IMG/VR virus record: IMGVR_UViG_3300017991_000012
Location: 16,108 to 80,107 of that record
DNA: 64,000 nt
Direction: 5' to 3' (one strand)
DNA from: a virus
Part shown: positions 37,572-46,640 of the stretch, piece after piece
How the letters are laid out: each line of letters starts with the position of its first letter
Numbering within the stretch: the first letter of the stretch is position 1
The notes under the pieces: generated by a model
Told to the model about the DNA's origin: nothing
Database searches by the model: none
What the model saw: the letters and a program-made list of their open reading frames with translations, nothing else
Made by a program: the position numbers and the translations under genes

Positions 37572-38264
37572 TCAGCTCTGCCTGTCTCCAGCAGCCATCA
37601 AAAACCAATGCCATCTTGTCTCGGCTGCTTCGAAAATCGGCAAGCACTCCGTCACTCTATATCGCATGCTGTTGATCGTGATCTCATCCGGATACGGTGC
37701 GCTCAGCTGGTACAGGGTCTTGAACACCGCATCCACGTACTCGACTCTACCCTGATTTCCAGCACGTCTGAGGCTGACGTTCTGCGTGTCCAACAATCCG
37801 CTCACCTCAATATAGGTCTCGACGAACTCCTCTTCTCCTACGTCATTGAAGCTAGGCGGACTCGCGCTTTCCAGCAATGTCACCGCAGCCAGGTCTCGTC
37901 CAAGAACGCCGCCATAGATATACCTCGTTCCGCTGGCAGTGACCTTGAACCATGCCAGGCCCACTGCCGTCTCGCTGTTCTTTGTGCTGGTGACAATCCC
38001 CCAGTAGGTTCCGTTTGACAGCGCCGCATCCAGCGAGACGTTCTTCGTGATACTGGTCTCTGAACTGTATTCCTCCGTCGCGGTATTGAATGACTTGAAT
38101 GTATTCGTGCTGCCGCTTTCGCAATCGGTCAGCAGTACAGTTGCGCCAGTTCCGTCCTTCTGGTCCGTGACCATAAATACGGGCGTGCTGATGCCAGATG
38201 GCGATCCGCTTTCTTCTGTTACTGGACCGAAGCCAGTCAGCATGCCATATGATGCGCTCATCAT
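37572..38264 (-). CDS. Hypothetical virion protein
   Basis: 230 residues. The first two thirds are beta-rich and Ser/Thr-rich (DGTGATVLLTDCESGSTN, KNVSLDAALSNGTYWGIV), the last third more globular (ETRWHWFLMAAGDRQS). It lies between a fibre-like gene and the neck gene and could be a head-tail joining or decoration protein. It overlaps both neighbours by a few bases. Confidence 0.5.
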   Translation of the reverse strand: MMSASYGMLTGFGPVTEESGSPSGISTPVFMVTDQKDGTGATVLLTDCESGSTNTFKSFNTATEEYSSETSITKNVSLDAALSNGTYWGIVTSTKNSETAVGLAWFKVTASGTRYIYGGVLGRDLAAVTLLESASPPSFNDVGEEEFVETYIEVSGLLDTQNVSLRRAGNQGRVEYVDAVFKTLYQLSAPYPDEITINSMRYRVTECLPIFEAAETRWHWFLMAAGDRQS

Positions 38265-39322
38265 GGTCCTCTGTAGCCGCCAATCCTATGCGTCTCGGCC
38301 GTCACATTGCTTCCATCTGGCTGCGTCAGATCTTTTCTGAACAGCTCCACATCCGTTCCGCGTTCGTAATACACAGCCTGCCATGGTGTCTGCGTTCTAT
38401 CCACGGCAATATCCATCTCCGTCCGTTTCTGGATTGTGGTCTGATTCGCGGCCGTCGCGTAGGAGGCAGCTACCAATGTCCTTGCCTCCATCTCGGCATT
38501 TGTCGGCCCGTCGTACGTATTCAAAGCTGACGAGCACTGCGCCAGCACATCTGCGGAGGATACGTTGTTCAATGCCGCGATCAGCCCAGGAACAGTCGTT
38601 CCCGTGTCCTCAAGAATGGCCGCGACATTCGTTCCAACCGTGCCTGCCACAACCGCAGAATTGACCGCACTTGCGATCGCTGCCAGCGTTGCAGTCGCAT
38701 CTCCCTCATTGATCAGGAACTCTTCAACCTTGGCCGAAATCGCAGCGAGCAACGCCGTGGCATCACCCTCGTCCAGCATCATCGCTTCCAGCTTTGTTCC
38801 AATGGCCGTGAGCGCCGTGTTGTTCGGCGCATTGACCAAGTCCATCTGTGCGCCTGCAGCTGCCGCCGTCTTGGCCGCGTCGTAGTCGCTGTGCAGCGTG
38901 ATTGACCCGTCGGATAGGGATGCTTCTAGCGCTGCCGTGGCCGCAAGAGCCGCGCTATTCGTGCCGCGCATGTATCGGTTCTCAATGGAGAATGAACCTA
39001 TCCACGCATTGACGGTCTGCCCGTTAATCGTCACGCCTTCGATTCGGACAGCATAATTTGATCCAGTAACCCAAAAATCGGCAACTGTATCATCAGAGGT
39101 ATCAATTACGACTAGGTGATTCCCGGTAATGCCATCATAATCAATAGACACAGTTACTCCGGCTGCGTTATTTCTCTGCGTCAAACCGCCATCTTTATGG
39201 ATGTGAACGTCCGTATTTGCGAAATCCGTAATCGTACAGGATGCACCATCAGAATCGAAGGTGTTAAATGGGACTTCGATTGTGTCATTTTCGTTTATGT
39301 TGCCAAGATATGGAACTGGCAT
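38261..39322 (-). CDS. Fibre-like virion protein with Ala-rich helical repeats
   Basis: 353 residues. An N-terminal beta domain of about 120 residues (MPVPYLGNINENDTIEVPF) is followed by Ala-rich near-repeats (LEAMMLDEGDATALLAAIS, VEEFLINEGDATATLAAIA), likely a trimeric helical shaft, and a beta C-terminus with FRKDLTQPDGSN. The shape recalls baseplate upper-protein or fibre proteins. GACAGGAGCAAGACG precedes the ATG. Confidence 0.6.
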   Translation of the reverse strand: MPVPYLGNINENDTIEVPFNTFDSDGASCTITDFANTDVHIHKDGGLTQRNNAAGVTVSIDYDGITGNHLVVIDTSDDTVADFWVTGSNYAVRIEGVTINGQTVNAWIGSFSIENRYMRGTNSAALAATAALEASLSDGSITLHSDYDAAKTAAAAGAQMDLVNAPNNTALTAIGTKLEAMMLDEGDATALLAAISAKVEEFLINEGDATATLAAIASAVNSAVVAGTVGTNVAAILEDTGTTVPGLIAALNNVSSADVLAQCSSALNTYDGPTNAEMEARTLVAASYATAANQTTIQKRTEMDIAVDRTQTPWQAVYYERGTDVELFRKDLTQPDGSNVTAETHRIGGYRGP

Positions 39323-39337
39323 CGTCTTGCTCCTGTC

Positions 39338-40492
39338 CTATCCAAATGGCCCAACTAATGGACCAGATCCGCCGCCGGTATCTATTAGGTTGCTGCCTTC
39401 TACCGCGCCGATACTCGGCGTGGTTGCGTGGCGTGGCTTGCCAAAGTAATCGTAATCACAGCTTGCGTCCATGCCCGCGTGGTACAGGCTGCTGTCTTCG
39501 GTGATCCCGAAAATGGGATAGTAGTTGCCGTTCGCGTTATCGCGGTGCCAGGACAAATCGTCGCGCGTCTGACTTGGCAAATTACCAGATCCGGTCGACC
39601 AGTTGCCGTTAGTGCAAGACGTATCATCGGCTGCGTTGTTGTAGCCGGTTGCGTTGCCGTGATTGACCCAGGCGTCGCTGCCGCCGCTGAAAGCTACGCA
39701 GTTCCTGAACGTCGCAGTTTCGTTTCCCACGTTGATGTTTTGCGGGTTCGCCCTGGCAAAGGTGCAGTGATCGAATTGCGCATTTGCTCCGCCGTCAACC
39801 CGTAGGTTGTAGCTCTTCGTGTTGCACAAAACCGTGTTGCGAACCGTGAGTGATCCGGTCGTGTTTACATACAGGCAGTAATTCCCGCCCTGGAAGTAAC
39901 ACATATCCACAACAAGCGTCCCGTTGGAGAAGGTGAGTTGTGTCGGCGCCCCAGCGTCATTTGTGCCGACAATACCCACGCCTTTGATTTCCAAACTGGC
40001 GCCGTCAAGATCGCCACGGCAGTCCACCATACCGTATGAATCATCCTGCATGGTGACGTCCATGGCCATGCCGTACAAATTGCACTTCGGGCCGGCGTCC
40101 GCGCCGATGTCGTTCATTTTCTCGTTTAGCCAATCGGTTGACCGGCTCTGGTCTGAATACCACAGCAAAATGCTATCGCCTGCGCTGCATCCTGCTTTCG
40201 CCAACGTCGGCGTGTTGTACTGATAGATTGTACTCTGGCGTTGGGGCGTGCATTCGTCGTCCGTGCTCCAGCCGCTGGCGTCGGATACCGTAATCTCGAA
40301 AGACCCGTCCGACTGCTCGCCGCCGATGGCTGTAATCTGCTGGCTGGACGAATCGGTCACGTTGGCGACATAATCGCCAACCTCGAAAAGCTCCTCCCAG
40401 ACACCGCGCCGCCAATCGCCCTCGGCCCAGGAAATCACGTTCCCGGTTACCGTGACGGCTGCTGGGTTGCCTGCGATACGGTCGTCTGCCAT
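39338..40492 (-). CDS. Right-handed beta-helix virion protein
   Basis: 384 residues. After a beta N-terminus, residues about 170-290 show short repeated rungs with Asn and Cys (NTVLCNTKSYNLRVDGGAN, FDHCTFARANPQNINV, FRNCVAFSGGSD), the pattern of pectate-lyase-like parallel beta-helices; DYFGKPRHATTPSIGAVE near the end is a motif common at the C-terminus of such proteins. It may bind or cut surface polysaccharide. The ribosome site is weak. Confidence 0.65.
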   Translation of the reverse strand: MADDRIAGNPAAVTVTGNVISWAEGDWRRGVWEELFEVGDYVANVTDSSSQQITAIGGEQSDGSFEITVSDASGWSTDDECTPQRQSTIYQYNTPTLAKAGCSAGDSILLWYSDQSRSTDWLNEKMNDIGADAGPKCNLYGMAMDVTMQDDSYGMVDCRGDLDGASLEIKGVGIVGTNDAGAPTQLTFSNGTLVVDMCYFQGGNYCLYVNTTGSLTVRNTVLCNTKSYNLRVDGGANAQFDHCTFARANPQNINVGNETATFRNCVAFSGGSDAWVNHGNATGYNNAADDTSCTNGNWSTGSGNLPSQTRDDLSWHRDNANGNYYPIFGITEDSSLYHAGMDASCDYDYFGKPRHATTPSIGAVEGSNLIDTGGGSGPLVGPFG

Positions 40493-40495
40493 TGT

Positions 40496-40786
40496 TTACG
40501 GTTCCAGTTGTTCCTGAATCAGTCCGCGCCTGCGGGCTTCTTTTTCCAGTGCGGCCTCGCCCACGTCCTGCAGGTCAAGCGCTTCCGTGTCCGTGACCAG
40601 GGCGCGGTTGATTGCGCTGGCCTGCACAACGTAGCGCCCCACATGGACCTGACGGTCGTCCTCTTCCGGCTGCAGGTCCTCGGTCGTGACGATCTCGAAA
40701 TCTGCAAGGACGCCCGGCATCCACTTGATACCGTGCGGCTTGGCTTGGATGAATTTGCCGTCCCGAAAGCAGGCGTCGTATTTCAT
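40496..40786 (-). CDS. Small hypothetical protein
   Basis: 96 residues starting MKYDACFRDGKFIQAKPHG. Acidic centre (TTEDLQPEEDDRQVHVGRY) and a helical charged end. GAAAGGCGAGGC precedes the ATG. It lies between the receiver-like and beta-helix genes. No family recognised. Confidence 0.55.
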   Translation of the reverse strand: MKYDACFRDGKFIQAKPHGIKWMPGVLADFEIVTTEDLQPEEDDRQVHVGRYVVQASAINRALVTDTEALDLQDVGEAALEKEARRRGLIQEQLEP

Positions 40787-40820
40787 GCCTCGCCTTTCAT
40801 CTTCCCTGCCTTGCGAATCG

Positions 40821-41294
40821 CTATGCCATTGCCACGTTTCCATTCAAGGCCAGGTTGCCCATGATCTCACGGATCTTCTTCGGCCTGTTCGAGTTGAACC
40901 AGAAGTCCAGAGTCCCGGTGTCATTTGCCGCCTTCTCCCGCTGTTCCTCTTCGCGCACGTAGAAAAAGAACGGCACGTTCGACAGCTCGCTGTGGATCCA
41001 CTCGCGAAAGCTCCGTGCGCCGTTGCCGACGGTGCTCATTTCGACCAGGATGCAGCTGACGTCCTTCGGATCTGTTACCTGCAAGTACTTCATCGCATCG
41101 GCCATACCGGGAAAGCTCATTACGCGCCGGCCGGCACTCAGGACCACGACTTGTAGAAAATCACGAAATTCCTGATTGCTGTCTATAATCAGGAAAATCC
41201 CACTCGGCCTTGCCGCGATTCTCAGCGTCCTGCTCGTCTTGATGTAGGCCTGTGCCGCATCCATTTCCCTCTGCTGCATCTCTTTGAGATTCAT
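40821..41294 (-). CDS. Degenerate response-regulator receiver domain protein
   Basis: 157 residues. After a 35-residue helical N-terminus, GIFLIIDSNQEFRDFLQVV, VLSAGRRVMSFPGMADAM and CILVEMSTVGNGARSFREW follow the beta-alpha order of CheY-like receivers. The usual second acidic residue after strand 1, the phospho-accepting Asp (Glu in LVEMS) and the strand-5 Lys appear altered, so it probably cannot be phosphorylated and may imitate an active state. AAAGGACAGG precedes the ATG; the gene follows a small membrane protein. Confidence 0.6.
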   Translation of the reverse strand: MNLKEMQQREMDAAQAYIKTSRTLRIAARPSGIFLIIDSNQEFRDFLQVVVLSAGRRVMSFPGMADAMKYLQVTDPKDVSCILVEMSTVGNGARSFREWIHSELSNVPFFFYVREEEQREKAANDTGTLDFWFNSNRPKKIREIMGNLALNGNVAMA

Positions 41295-41569
41295 GGTCGG
41301 CCTGTCCTTTCGCAAATCTCTACAGCCTTCTCTACCCTCGTCAGAAGCGGCTCGACCCGCTGCTGTATATCGAGATTCGATTGCTGCAATTTGAGGTTTT
41401 CGCTCAGGATGTCGATGAACTGATTGTGCCTGTTTTCCAGCAGATTCGACACGTCCTTCATGTATTGCTTCTTGTCGCGCCAAAGCCAGTAGATTACCAA
41501 CATGAGAATTGCAGACAGCCCCCATCCGCCGTTTGAAGCCAGGAAATCAGTCAAGGTCTGCAGGTCCAT
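41291..41569 (-). CDS. Small membrane protein with coiled coil, holin-like candidate
   Basis: 92 residues. One hydrophobic helix at about 15-30 (WGLSAILMLVIYWLW) is followed by a basic turn and a coiled coil (LLENRHNQFIDILSENLKL). This resembles small single-span phage membrane proteins often labelled holins. The end overlaps the receiver-like gene by four bases, so the two may act together. Confidence 0.55.
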   Translation of the reverse strand: MDLQTLTDFLASNGGWGLSAILMLVIYWLWRDKKQYMKDVSNLLENRHNQFIDILSENLKLQQSNLDIQQRVEPLLTRVEKAVEICERTGRP

Positions 41570-41628
41570 GGTGTCTCCTTCGCTATAGCCGTATTGTATT
41601 TTTCACCAGGACCGTTTTCAACAAGCAC

Positions 41629-42201
41629 TTACCAGAACCATTCCCGGCTGTAGTGATGATAGACGTACAACCCGTCCAGTCTGAGCATTTTGAAGCCGTG
41701 GTTGCGGATCCGCACATGATAGTCGTTATCCACACCCAGGAAGCCATCCTTGAACCCGCCGACCTTGCGCCAGACCATCTTATTCGTCAGCATGAAGAAC
41801 CCGCTGCCCAGATCCTTCCCCATATCCGTGATGTCCGTCACCTGCACGCCGTTCTCGTCCCACAGCTTCTTCGCGAACTGCCGGTGTTCTTCGATGTCAT
41901 TCGACTCAGGCGCATCCGGATGCTTCTGCTCTGTGCGTCCGATCCTATTCGTCCAGCACGTTATCCATCCAGCCTCGTTGCCATGGAACCTTATTGCGTC
42001 CAGGCAGATCTCGTACCAATTCGGATTGCAGAGAAATACATCCTGATCCAGGAACAGCACCCAATCGTCTGCGTTCTCCATGTATCGATTGTATGCCTGG
42101 CCGACCTCGCCTCCAGGCTCGTATGGGATGTTGGTGTCGATGAACAGACCGTCGTCTATCTTGTGCTCGGCCAGCTTCTGCAGGTTGTCTTTGTGGTTCA
42201 T
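41629..42201 (-). CDS. GT-A fold glycosyltransferase
   Basis: 190 residues. DDWVLFLDQDVFLCNPNWY carries the DxD metal/nucleotide-sugar motif of GT-A enzymes, and SGFFMLTNKMVWRKVGGF followed by GVDNDYHVRI is the acceptor-side motif of GT2-like families. The protein is short and seems to lack the first nucleotide-binding strand, so it may be truncated at the N-terminus or act with a partner. GAGGATACT precedes the ATG. Last gene of the glycan island. Confidence 0.7.
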   Translation of the reverse strand: MNHKDNLQKLAEHKIDDGLFIDTNIPYEPGGEVGQAYNRYMENADDWVLFLDQDVFLCNPNWYEICLDAIRFHGNEAGWITCWTNRIGRTEQKHPDAPESNDIEEHRQFAKKLWDENGVQVTDITDMGKDLGSGFFMLTNKMVWRKVGGFKDGFLGVDNDYHVRIRNHGFKMLRLDGLYVYHHYSREWFW

Positions 42202-42806
42202 AGTATCCTCGCTTTGATTTCGAATTCACCAGCCAGCGGCGGTAGAAACTCACCATCTTGCTTCGGCCCATTCGCCGGATCGTGGAACACGGTATCGATC
42301 GGCGCATCCTCGAATACGACCTCCGCATGTGCTGTGTTCATGATCGGCTTCAGCTTGCTGATTTCGACCTTGTGCTGAACCCCGCTCTTTTTCATCGCAC
42401 GCAGTACGTCATCGACCAATACCGGCGCCGTGTGTCCGGTCCATTTCGTCCAGGCGAACCGCAGCCCGAACTCCACCAGCCGCAGCTCGTCATCGCTGAA
42501 GTTCGGTATCCTGATCCAGACCATGTTCGTCGACGCACGCATCATGTTCTCGACAATCTGTCTTGCGTCATCGACGCTCGGAACATGCTCCAGAAAATGG
42601 AACGCCAGGTACGTGCTGGCTTCGATCAGATCCGTCTGTCCATCCACCGGGCAGCAGAGAAAATGATAGCCCTTGTGCTGAATGGTCTGCTCGTACTCAC
42701 GCTTGCAGTCTATTGCCAGACAGGCCTCAGGCGAGTAGCCAAACTGCTTGCACGCCATATCCATCGCGTTGCCGTTTTTGCATCCAAGATCCACTGCGCT
42801 CAGCAT
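42198..42806 (-). CDS. SAM-dependent methyltransferase-like protein
   Basis: 202 residues. MLSAVDLGCKNGNAMD is the SAM-binding motif I of a class I methyltransferase, with CLAIDCKREYE as motif II and LAFHFLEHVP as the post-strand-4 motif. The C-terminal half lacks further recognisable motifs. It overlaps the previous and next genes by a few bases. Substrate unknown, probably a sugar in this setting. Confidence 0.65.
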   Translation of the reverse strand: MLSAVDLGCKNGNAMDMACKQFGYSPEACLAIDCKREYEQTIQHKGYHFLCCPVDGQTDLIEASTYLAFHFLEHVPSVDDARQIVENMMRASTNMVWIRIPNFSDDELRLVEFGLRFAWTKWTGHTAPVLVDDVLRAMKKSGVQHKVEISKLKPIMNTAHAEVVFEDAPIDTVFHDPANGPKQDGEFLPPLAGEFEIKARIL

Positions 42807-43378
42807 TGCACGACCTCCGGATTGACAATCACCTCATCGTGTCCAAAGTCTGCGAGACCGAATCTCGCATCCTGCTTACCCTTCCACGCGATCACGCCAA
42901 GACTGATTGGTTCTACATCCGTTGGATAGCCGTGCTCGAACACCTCGACCTTGAACCACGGCTGAATCTCCATCAGATTCCTGAGCTTGGTCGCGTCGTA
43001 CAGCGCCTTGTGTAGCTGCTGATCTGAGTAGCGCATGTGCTTCTTGGCCAGCCCGTGCGTGGCCAGGAATACGTTCTGTAGTGGCATCATGCCGCCGAGA
43101 TATAGCGCTGCCACGTGCTTGAAGTTCGGAATTCCGGCAAGCACCAGTCTCCCACACGCGCCCAGAGCCTGATAGCAGCTGCCGACAAAACCAACGGCTT
43201 TGCTGTCCGTCAGGTGTTCCAGGAAAGCATAGCCGAAGATCGCGCTCGCACTGCCCTTCTGTACAAATCCCAGCACATCACTGCAGTCAGCCACCAGATC
43301 AGCTGCGTCGGTCGGTCTGATGTCGACGTTCATAAAGCCAGCAATCGGCCTGTTTCCGCATCCGACGTTGATCTTCAT
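42800..43378 (-). CDS. SAM-dependent methyltransferase, type 11-like
   Basis: 192 residues. MKINVGCGNRPIAGFMNVD is the motif I plus N-V-D of glycan-associated methyltransferases; FGYAFLEHL and GRLVLAGIPNFKH complete the fold. The same family is common in O-antigen and capsule clusters. GGAGAGCAAGG precedes the ATG, which overlaps the preceding stop (ATGA). Confidence 0.75.
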   Translation of the reverse strand: MKINVGCGNRPIAGFMNVDIRPTDAADLVADCSDVLGFVQKGSASAIFGYAFLEHLTDSKAVGFVGSCYQALGACGRLVLAGIPNFKHVAALYLGGMMPLQNVFLATHGLAKKHMRYSDQQLHKALYDATKLRNLMEIQPWFKVEVFEHGYPTDVEPISLGVIAWKGKQDARFGLADFGHDEVIVNPEVVQC

Positions 43379-44076
43379 CCTTGCTCTCCGAACATGTTGA
43401 CCAGCTTCAGCTTATCCCAATCCATATTGGGATCGCGGAACATGCCCCGGCTTTTGAATCCTGCGTAGCCGTCCCACATGCTGCCGCAGTCGATCATCGT
43501 GATCTTGTCACCAATCAGCGGCCACAGCCTGTGCTGCAGGACATTGGTCATCATGCTGCTGCTGAACAGGATCACCTCGCACCACTTGCACGCATCCAGT
43601 ACTCGCTTGAACACGCCATCGACCTTCTTGAAGCAGTCGACCTTCGGCACGTCAATCAGCTGCTCGAACTCCAGGCTGCTGGTTCCAAGATGCATCGGCC
43701 CGACCACGAGCACGCGCTTGGTTTTCAGCGCCTTGACGAACGGCCACAGCCTGCCCTTGATATTCGCCTTATGCAGGCAGTCGCTGTCGTACCACGCCCT
43801 GTCGATCTTGTTCACTGCAAGGTAATCCATCAGTGCAACATTCAGATCCTTCACGGCCTTGCGCTGCATGCCCCAGATCACGCCATCGTCGCTGCATACA
43901 GCCTCTTCAAGCGCCAGCTTCAACTCCGGCATGTACTGGTGGCCATCACAGTTCTTTCCGCCGTATCCAAGAATGCACCGCCACTCGCCGTCTCCGTACC
44001 GGACAAACGTAAACGGCTTCCCTTTCTCCAGCTTTTTCACCAGCTCCAGCACATTCAAACTGTTCACCTGTACCAT
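43375..44076 (-). CDS. GT-D type glycosyltransferase (DUF1792-like)
   Basis: 233 residues. PFTFVRYGDGEWRCILG near the N-terminus is the R-x-G-D-G-E signature of the GT-D fold, and VLVVGPMHLG with later EVILFSSSM and ITMIDCGSMWDGY follow the Rossmann-like order. GT-D enzymes add glucose in serine-rich adhesin glycosylation in streptococci; the donor here is unknown. AAAAGGACTGACG precedes the ATG. Confidence 0.7.
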   Translation of the reverse strand: MVQVNSLNVLELVKKLEKGKPFTFVRYGDGEWRCILGYGGKNCDGHQYMPELKLALEEAVCSDDGVIWGMQRKAVKDLNVALMDYLAVNKIDRAWYDSDCLHKANIKGRLWPFVKALKTKRVLVVGPMHLGTSSLEFEQLIDVPKVDCFKKVDGVFKRVLDACKWCEVILFSSSMMTNVLQHRLWPLIGDKITMIDCGSMWDGYAGFKSRGMFRDPNMDWDKLKLVNMFGEQG

Positions 44077-44078
44077 CG

Positions 44079-44582
44079 TCAGTCCTTTTTATACCAAGGC
44101 TTGAACGCCAGCATCTTTTCAATTTCTGGAAATTGACCAGTGAACATCTGGCAGCGATCATCCAGTGAGTAGAAAGCTGGTGGTTTCGCACGCGGGAATT
44201 GGATCTTGTCCACGATCAGCCTTGCAGCATACCGAACCTCATCCGTCCACTGATCGGCAAAGGCCGTCTCGGCGATGATGCTACGCCACCACTCTGGCGT
44301 CTCGTCGTATTCACACGCATAGTCGCAGTACCACTTGAGCAACCAGGTCCTCATGGCCCAGCGCCCAAACAAGAACTTGCTTCTGCTGCTATAGATCGCT
44401 GGCTGCACATATGGCGATCTTGCAAGCATAGCAAGCCATTCGAGTGCGCCAGCAACCGGAATATCTGGTATCGTCCGCGGTCCCTGCCATCCGCTGGTGT
44501 AGCTATGGATCACGCCGTCGAAGTCAATGCAAATGATCGGCGTGAACTTGGGCACCTCCTGTCCTTTGTTTTCGTTCACCAT
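44079..44582 (-). CDS. HAD-superfamily phosphatase-like protein
   Basis: 167 residues. ICIDFDGVIHSYTSGW is HAD motif I (DxD), IYSSRS supplies the motif II Ser, and FYSLDDRC the motif IV Asp pair. Length and lack of a cap domain suggest a small phosphatase or nucleotidase; in a glycan cluster it may process sugar phosphates. GGAGGCCGGGCG precedes the ATG. Confidence 0.7.
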   Translation of the reverse strand: MVNENKGQEVPKFTPIICIDFDGVIHSYTSGWQGPRTIPDIPVAGALEWLAMLARSPYVQPAIYSSRSKFLFGRWAMRTWLLKWYCDYACEYDETPEWWRSIIAETAFADQWTDEVRYAARLIVDKIQFPRAKPPAFYSLDDRCQMFTGQFPEIEKMLAFKPWYKKD

Positions 44583-44594
44583 CGCCCGGCCTCC

Positions 44595-45437
44595 TCAGTC
44601 CTCGATCAGTATGTCCAAGATGTTTGCACGCTCCTCAATCTTGATAGCGTCCACGACCTCAAGCGTGTCGCAGCTGATCTTGAATATCGCAATCTGCCTG
44701 GGCCAACTACGCTCGTTGCGCTTCCCCCTGTGGCTCCCCCCAACATAGAAATGGTCCTTGTACTCGACCAGTCCGCGAAGGTATCGTCCCTCCAGATCTA
44801 TCTTGCGATATACCTCACCTGTATCCCTCTTCTGACACACCATTTGACCAGTTCCACTGCTGAGCGAAAACATATCGTTTCCGCGCACAAGAACGTTATG
44901 CCCGCGATCTCCAACGTCGCGATATATTCGCCAGATCTTGATCTCTCCAGCAAGCAGTCTTGGTAAATCGAGTACGGCAATGAAGCTCGGCCCGTGGTTG
45001 TGGCAGTACACATACAGCCCTTCCTCCCAAATGCACATGCTGTTGATGTGGTTCACGTCCTGTGCTTTGCCGCCTGGAATTCCGAAGTCGATCTTGATCT
45101 TCTCGTGCTTTCCATTCTGAACGTCGGTCAACACAATCTCATTGCTGACGCTGGCGGTAGTCAGAATGTACGGCCCATAGCTGATGATCTGGTGCGCTCC
45201 CTGGCAGGCAGCTATCGTCAACTTGTTGCACAGCGCCATGGTCTTGTCCAGGAACAGCAGCAGCGTCGGGTCTTCCGGATTCTCACCCTGGCGCTTGGCA
45301 AATACGTACATCCCCTCGTACCTGGCAATGCCATAGATGCAATCTTCATTCGGCACCTGGCCTTTGTCGATCACAAAGTCTCGATCGTCCTCGCGAACAT
45401 AGCAGTCAGTCAGCGTGCTGTACAACAGTCTCATCAT
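44595..45437 (-). CDS. Beta-propeller-like protein
   Basis: 280 residues. Recurrent strands of the type GIARYEGMYVFAKRQG, HINSMCIWEEGLYVYCHNHG and LRGLVEYKDHFYVGGSHRG at roughly regular spacing indicate a propeller resembling DUF4915/NHL-type proteins of glycan clusters. No enzyme motif is assured. The start overlaps the preceding methyltransferase by 32 bases. Confidence 0.55.
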   Translation of the reverse strand: MMRLLYSTLTDCYVREDDRDFVIDKGQVPNEDCIYGIARYEGMYVFAKRQGENPEDPTLLLFLDKTMALCNKLTIAACQGAHQIISYGPYILTTASVSNEIVLTDVQNGKHEKIKIDFGIPGGKAQDVNHINSMCIWEEGLYVYCHNHGPSFIAVLDLPRLLAGEIKIWRIYRDVGDRGHNVLVRGNDMFSLSSGTGQMVCQKRDTGEVYRKIDLEGRYLRGLVEYKDHFYVGGSHRGKRNERSWPRQIAIFKISCDTLEVVDAIKIEERANILDILIED

Positions 45438-46053
45438 CGGCCTTCCATATCATCCAGCTTGGATTCGTCCACCCGCGTACAGGATCTTCCGTCACGTGAA
45501 AGCAGTCATGCAGGCCGTGCCTGTCTACAAACTCATTAACGGCCTGGATCACGCCGCACGTGCCCTTGACTTTGTAGTCATGGCCGGCGAGTATGCCGCC
45601 TTTCTTCACCAGTGGCCAGTACAGCGCAATGTCCTTCTTGATGCCATCGTACCTGTGATCGGCATCGATGTAGATGAAGTCAAACGACAGGCTTTCAAAC
45701 TCCATCCACGCCTGGTCGCTCCTGGCCTTGATCAACCGCGCATGCGTTGTCTCTTTCATCTTGGCAATTACATCGCAGCACATCTTCCACCTCTCGTCTC
45801 CGCTGCTGTAATGCAGGTCTTCGAAGATGTCGATTCCGATCAGTTCATCAGCCTCAGCCGCGCCAAGCAACGCCAGGCCCTCGCCCTTCCATACCCCGAC
45901 TTCCATCAACCTGCCATTCAATCCGGCCTCGCGCAGTAACTGCGGAATGTCCTTCCGATACTTGCAGGCCTTCATCAACTGCACTACTCGCGGCTGCCCC
46001 TCATCGGTCTTGGCGCGACGATCGACTTCGGCAGCTTTCTCCTGCTGTGCCAT
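45406..46053 (-). CDS. Class I SAM methyltransferase (Methyltransf_24-like)
   Basis: 215 residues starting MAQQEKAAEVDRRAK. LMEVGVWKGEGLALLG is motif I, LIGIDIFEDLHYSS motif II and FDFIYIDADHRYDGIKKDI the catalytic-region motif of the O-methyltransferase group often found with glycan genes. AAGGATCAAAGT sets the start at 46053. It overlaps the preceding glycosyltransferase by 70 bases. Confidence 0.75.
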   Translation of the reverse strand: MAQQEKAAEVDRRAKTDEGQPRVVQLMKACKYRKDIPQLLREAGLNGRLMEVGVWKGEGLALLGAAEADELIGIDIFEDLHYSSGDERWKMCCDVIAKMKETTHARLIKARSDQAWMEFESLSFDFIYIDADHRYDGIKKDIALYWPLVKKGGILAGHDYKVKGTCGVIQAVNEFVDRHGLHDCFHVTEDPVRGWTNPSWMIWKADDETVVQHAD

Positions 46054-46640
46054 ACTTTGATCCTTCCATGCCAATACTGCCATTTGTCCCTGAAATTCCA
46101 GCTCGCAGGCAGGACGAACGGATTGAACTCCATCTCGAATATCGCCCTCGACAGGTGCGGCTGGTCATTGGTCTCGCCACCAACGTGCTCCTCGCACAGT
46201 TCCTTCCATCTATTGAACACGCACTCGCTGTACTTGTGGTCGAAGAAGATCACGCCCGTATTGTACTGAATCCAGTCCTGGTGATCCTGCCATCCAGGCA
46301 CGCTCGCCAGGTCATAGAACGGTGCGATCGTCAGCGCCATCCCATGCAGTTCGGCCATTTTGAATCCGAAGCACAGTTCGTCACAGACAATCGTGTCGCT
46401 GTCGAGAAAGCACGTCAGATCAAACGGCGCCAGTCGGTAGATGTTGCTTGCCTTGTTCAGATGCACGCGCTGGCGATCGATCATCGTATAATGCACGACA
46501 TCGAATTCCGGCCAGCTCACTTCCTCATCAGTCAGCAGCACCGTCTGGTAGCCGTATTTCTTCGCGCTTGCCGCCGATCGCCTGGCCTCAGCCAGCGACT
46601 TCTCGCCCCAGGCGTTGTAGACTATTCCTCTTGTGGGCAT
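45984..46640 (-). CDS. GT-A glycosyltransferase, GT8-like
   Basis: 218 residues. GIVYNAWGEKSLAEARRSA at the N-terminus, YRLAPFDLTCFLDSDTIVC with the DxD motif, and QYNTGVIFFDHKYSE with an N-T-G acceptor motif match the GT8/GT77 type layout. KVWHSRRKL near the end may provide the H-x-x-x donor-binding position. GAGGTACATCT precedes the ATG. Confidence 0.7.
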   Translation of the reverse strand: MPTRGIVYNAWGEKSLAEARRSAASAKKYGYQTVLLTDEEVSWPEFDVVHYTMIDRQRVHLNKASNIYRLAPFDLTCFLDSDTIVCDELCFGFKMAELHGMALTIAPFYDLASVPGWQDHQDWIQYNTGVIFFDHKYSECVFNRWKELCEEHVGGETNDQPHLSRAIFEMEFNPFVLPASWNFRDKWQYWHGRIKVWHSRRKLPKSIVAPRPMRGSRE

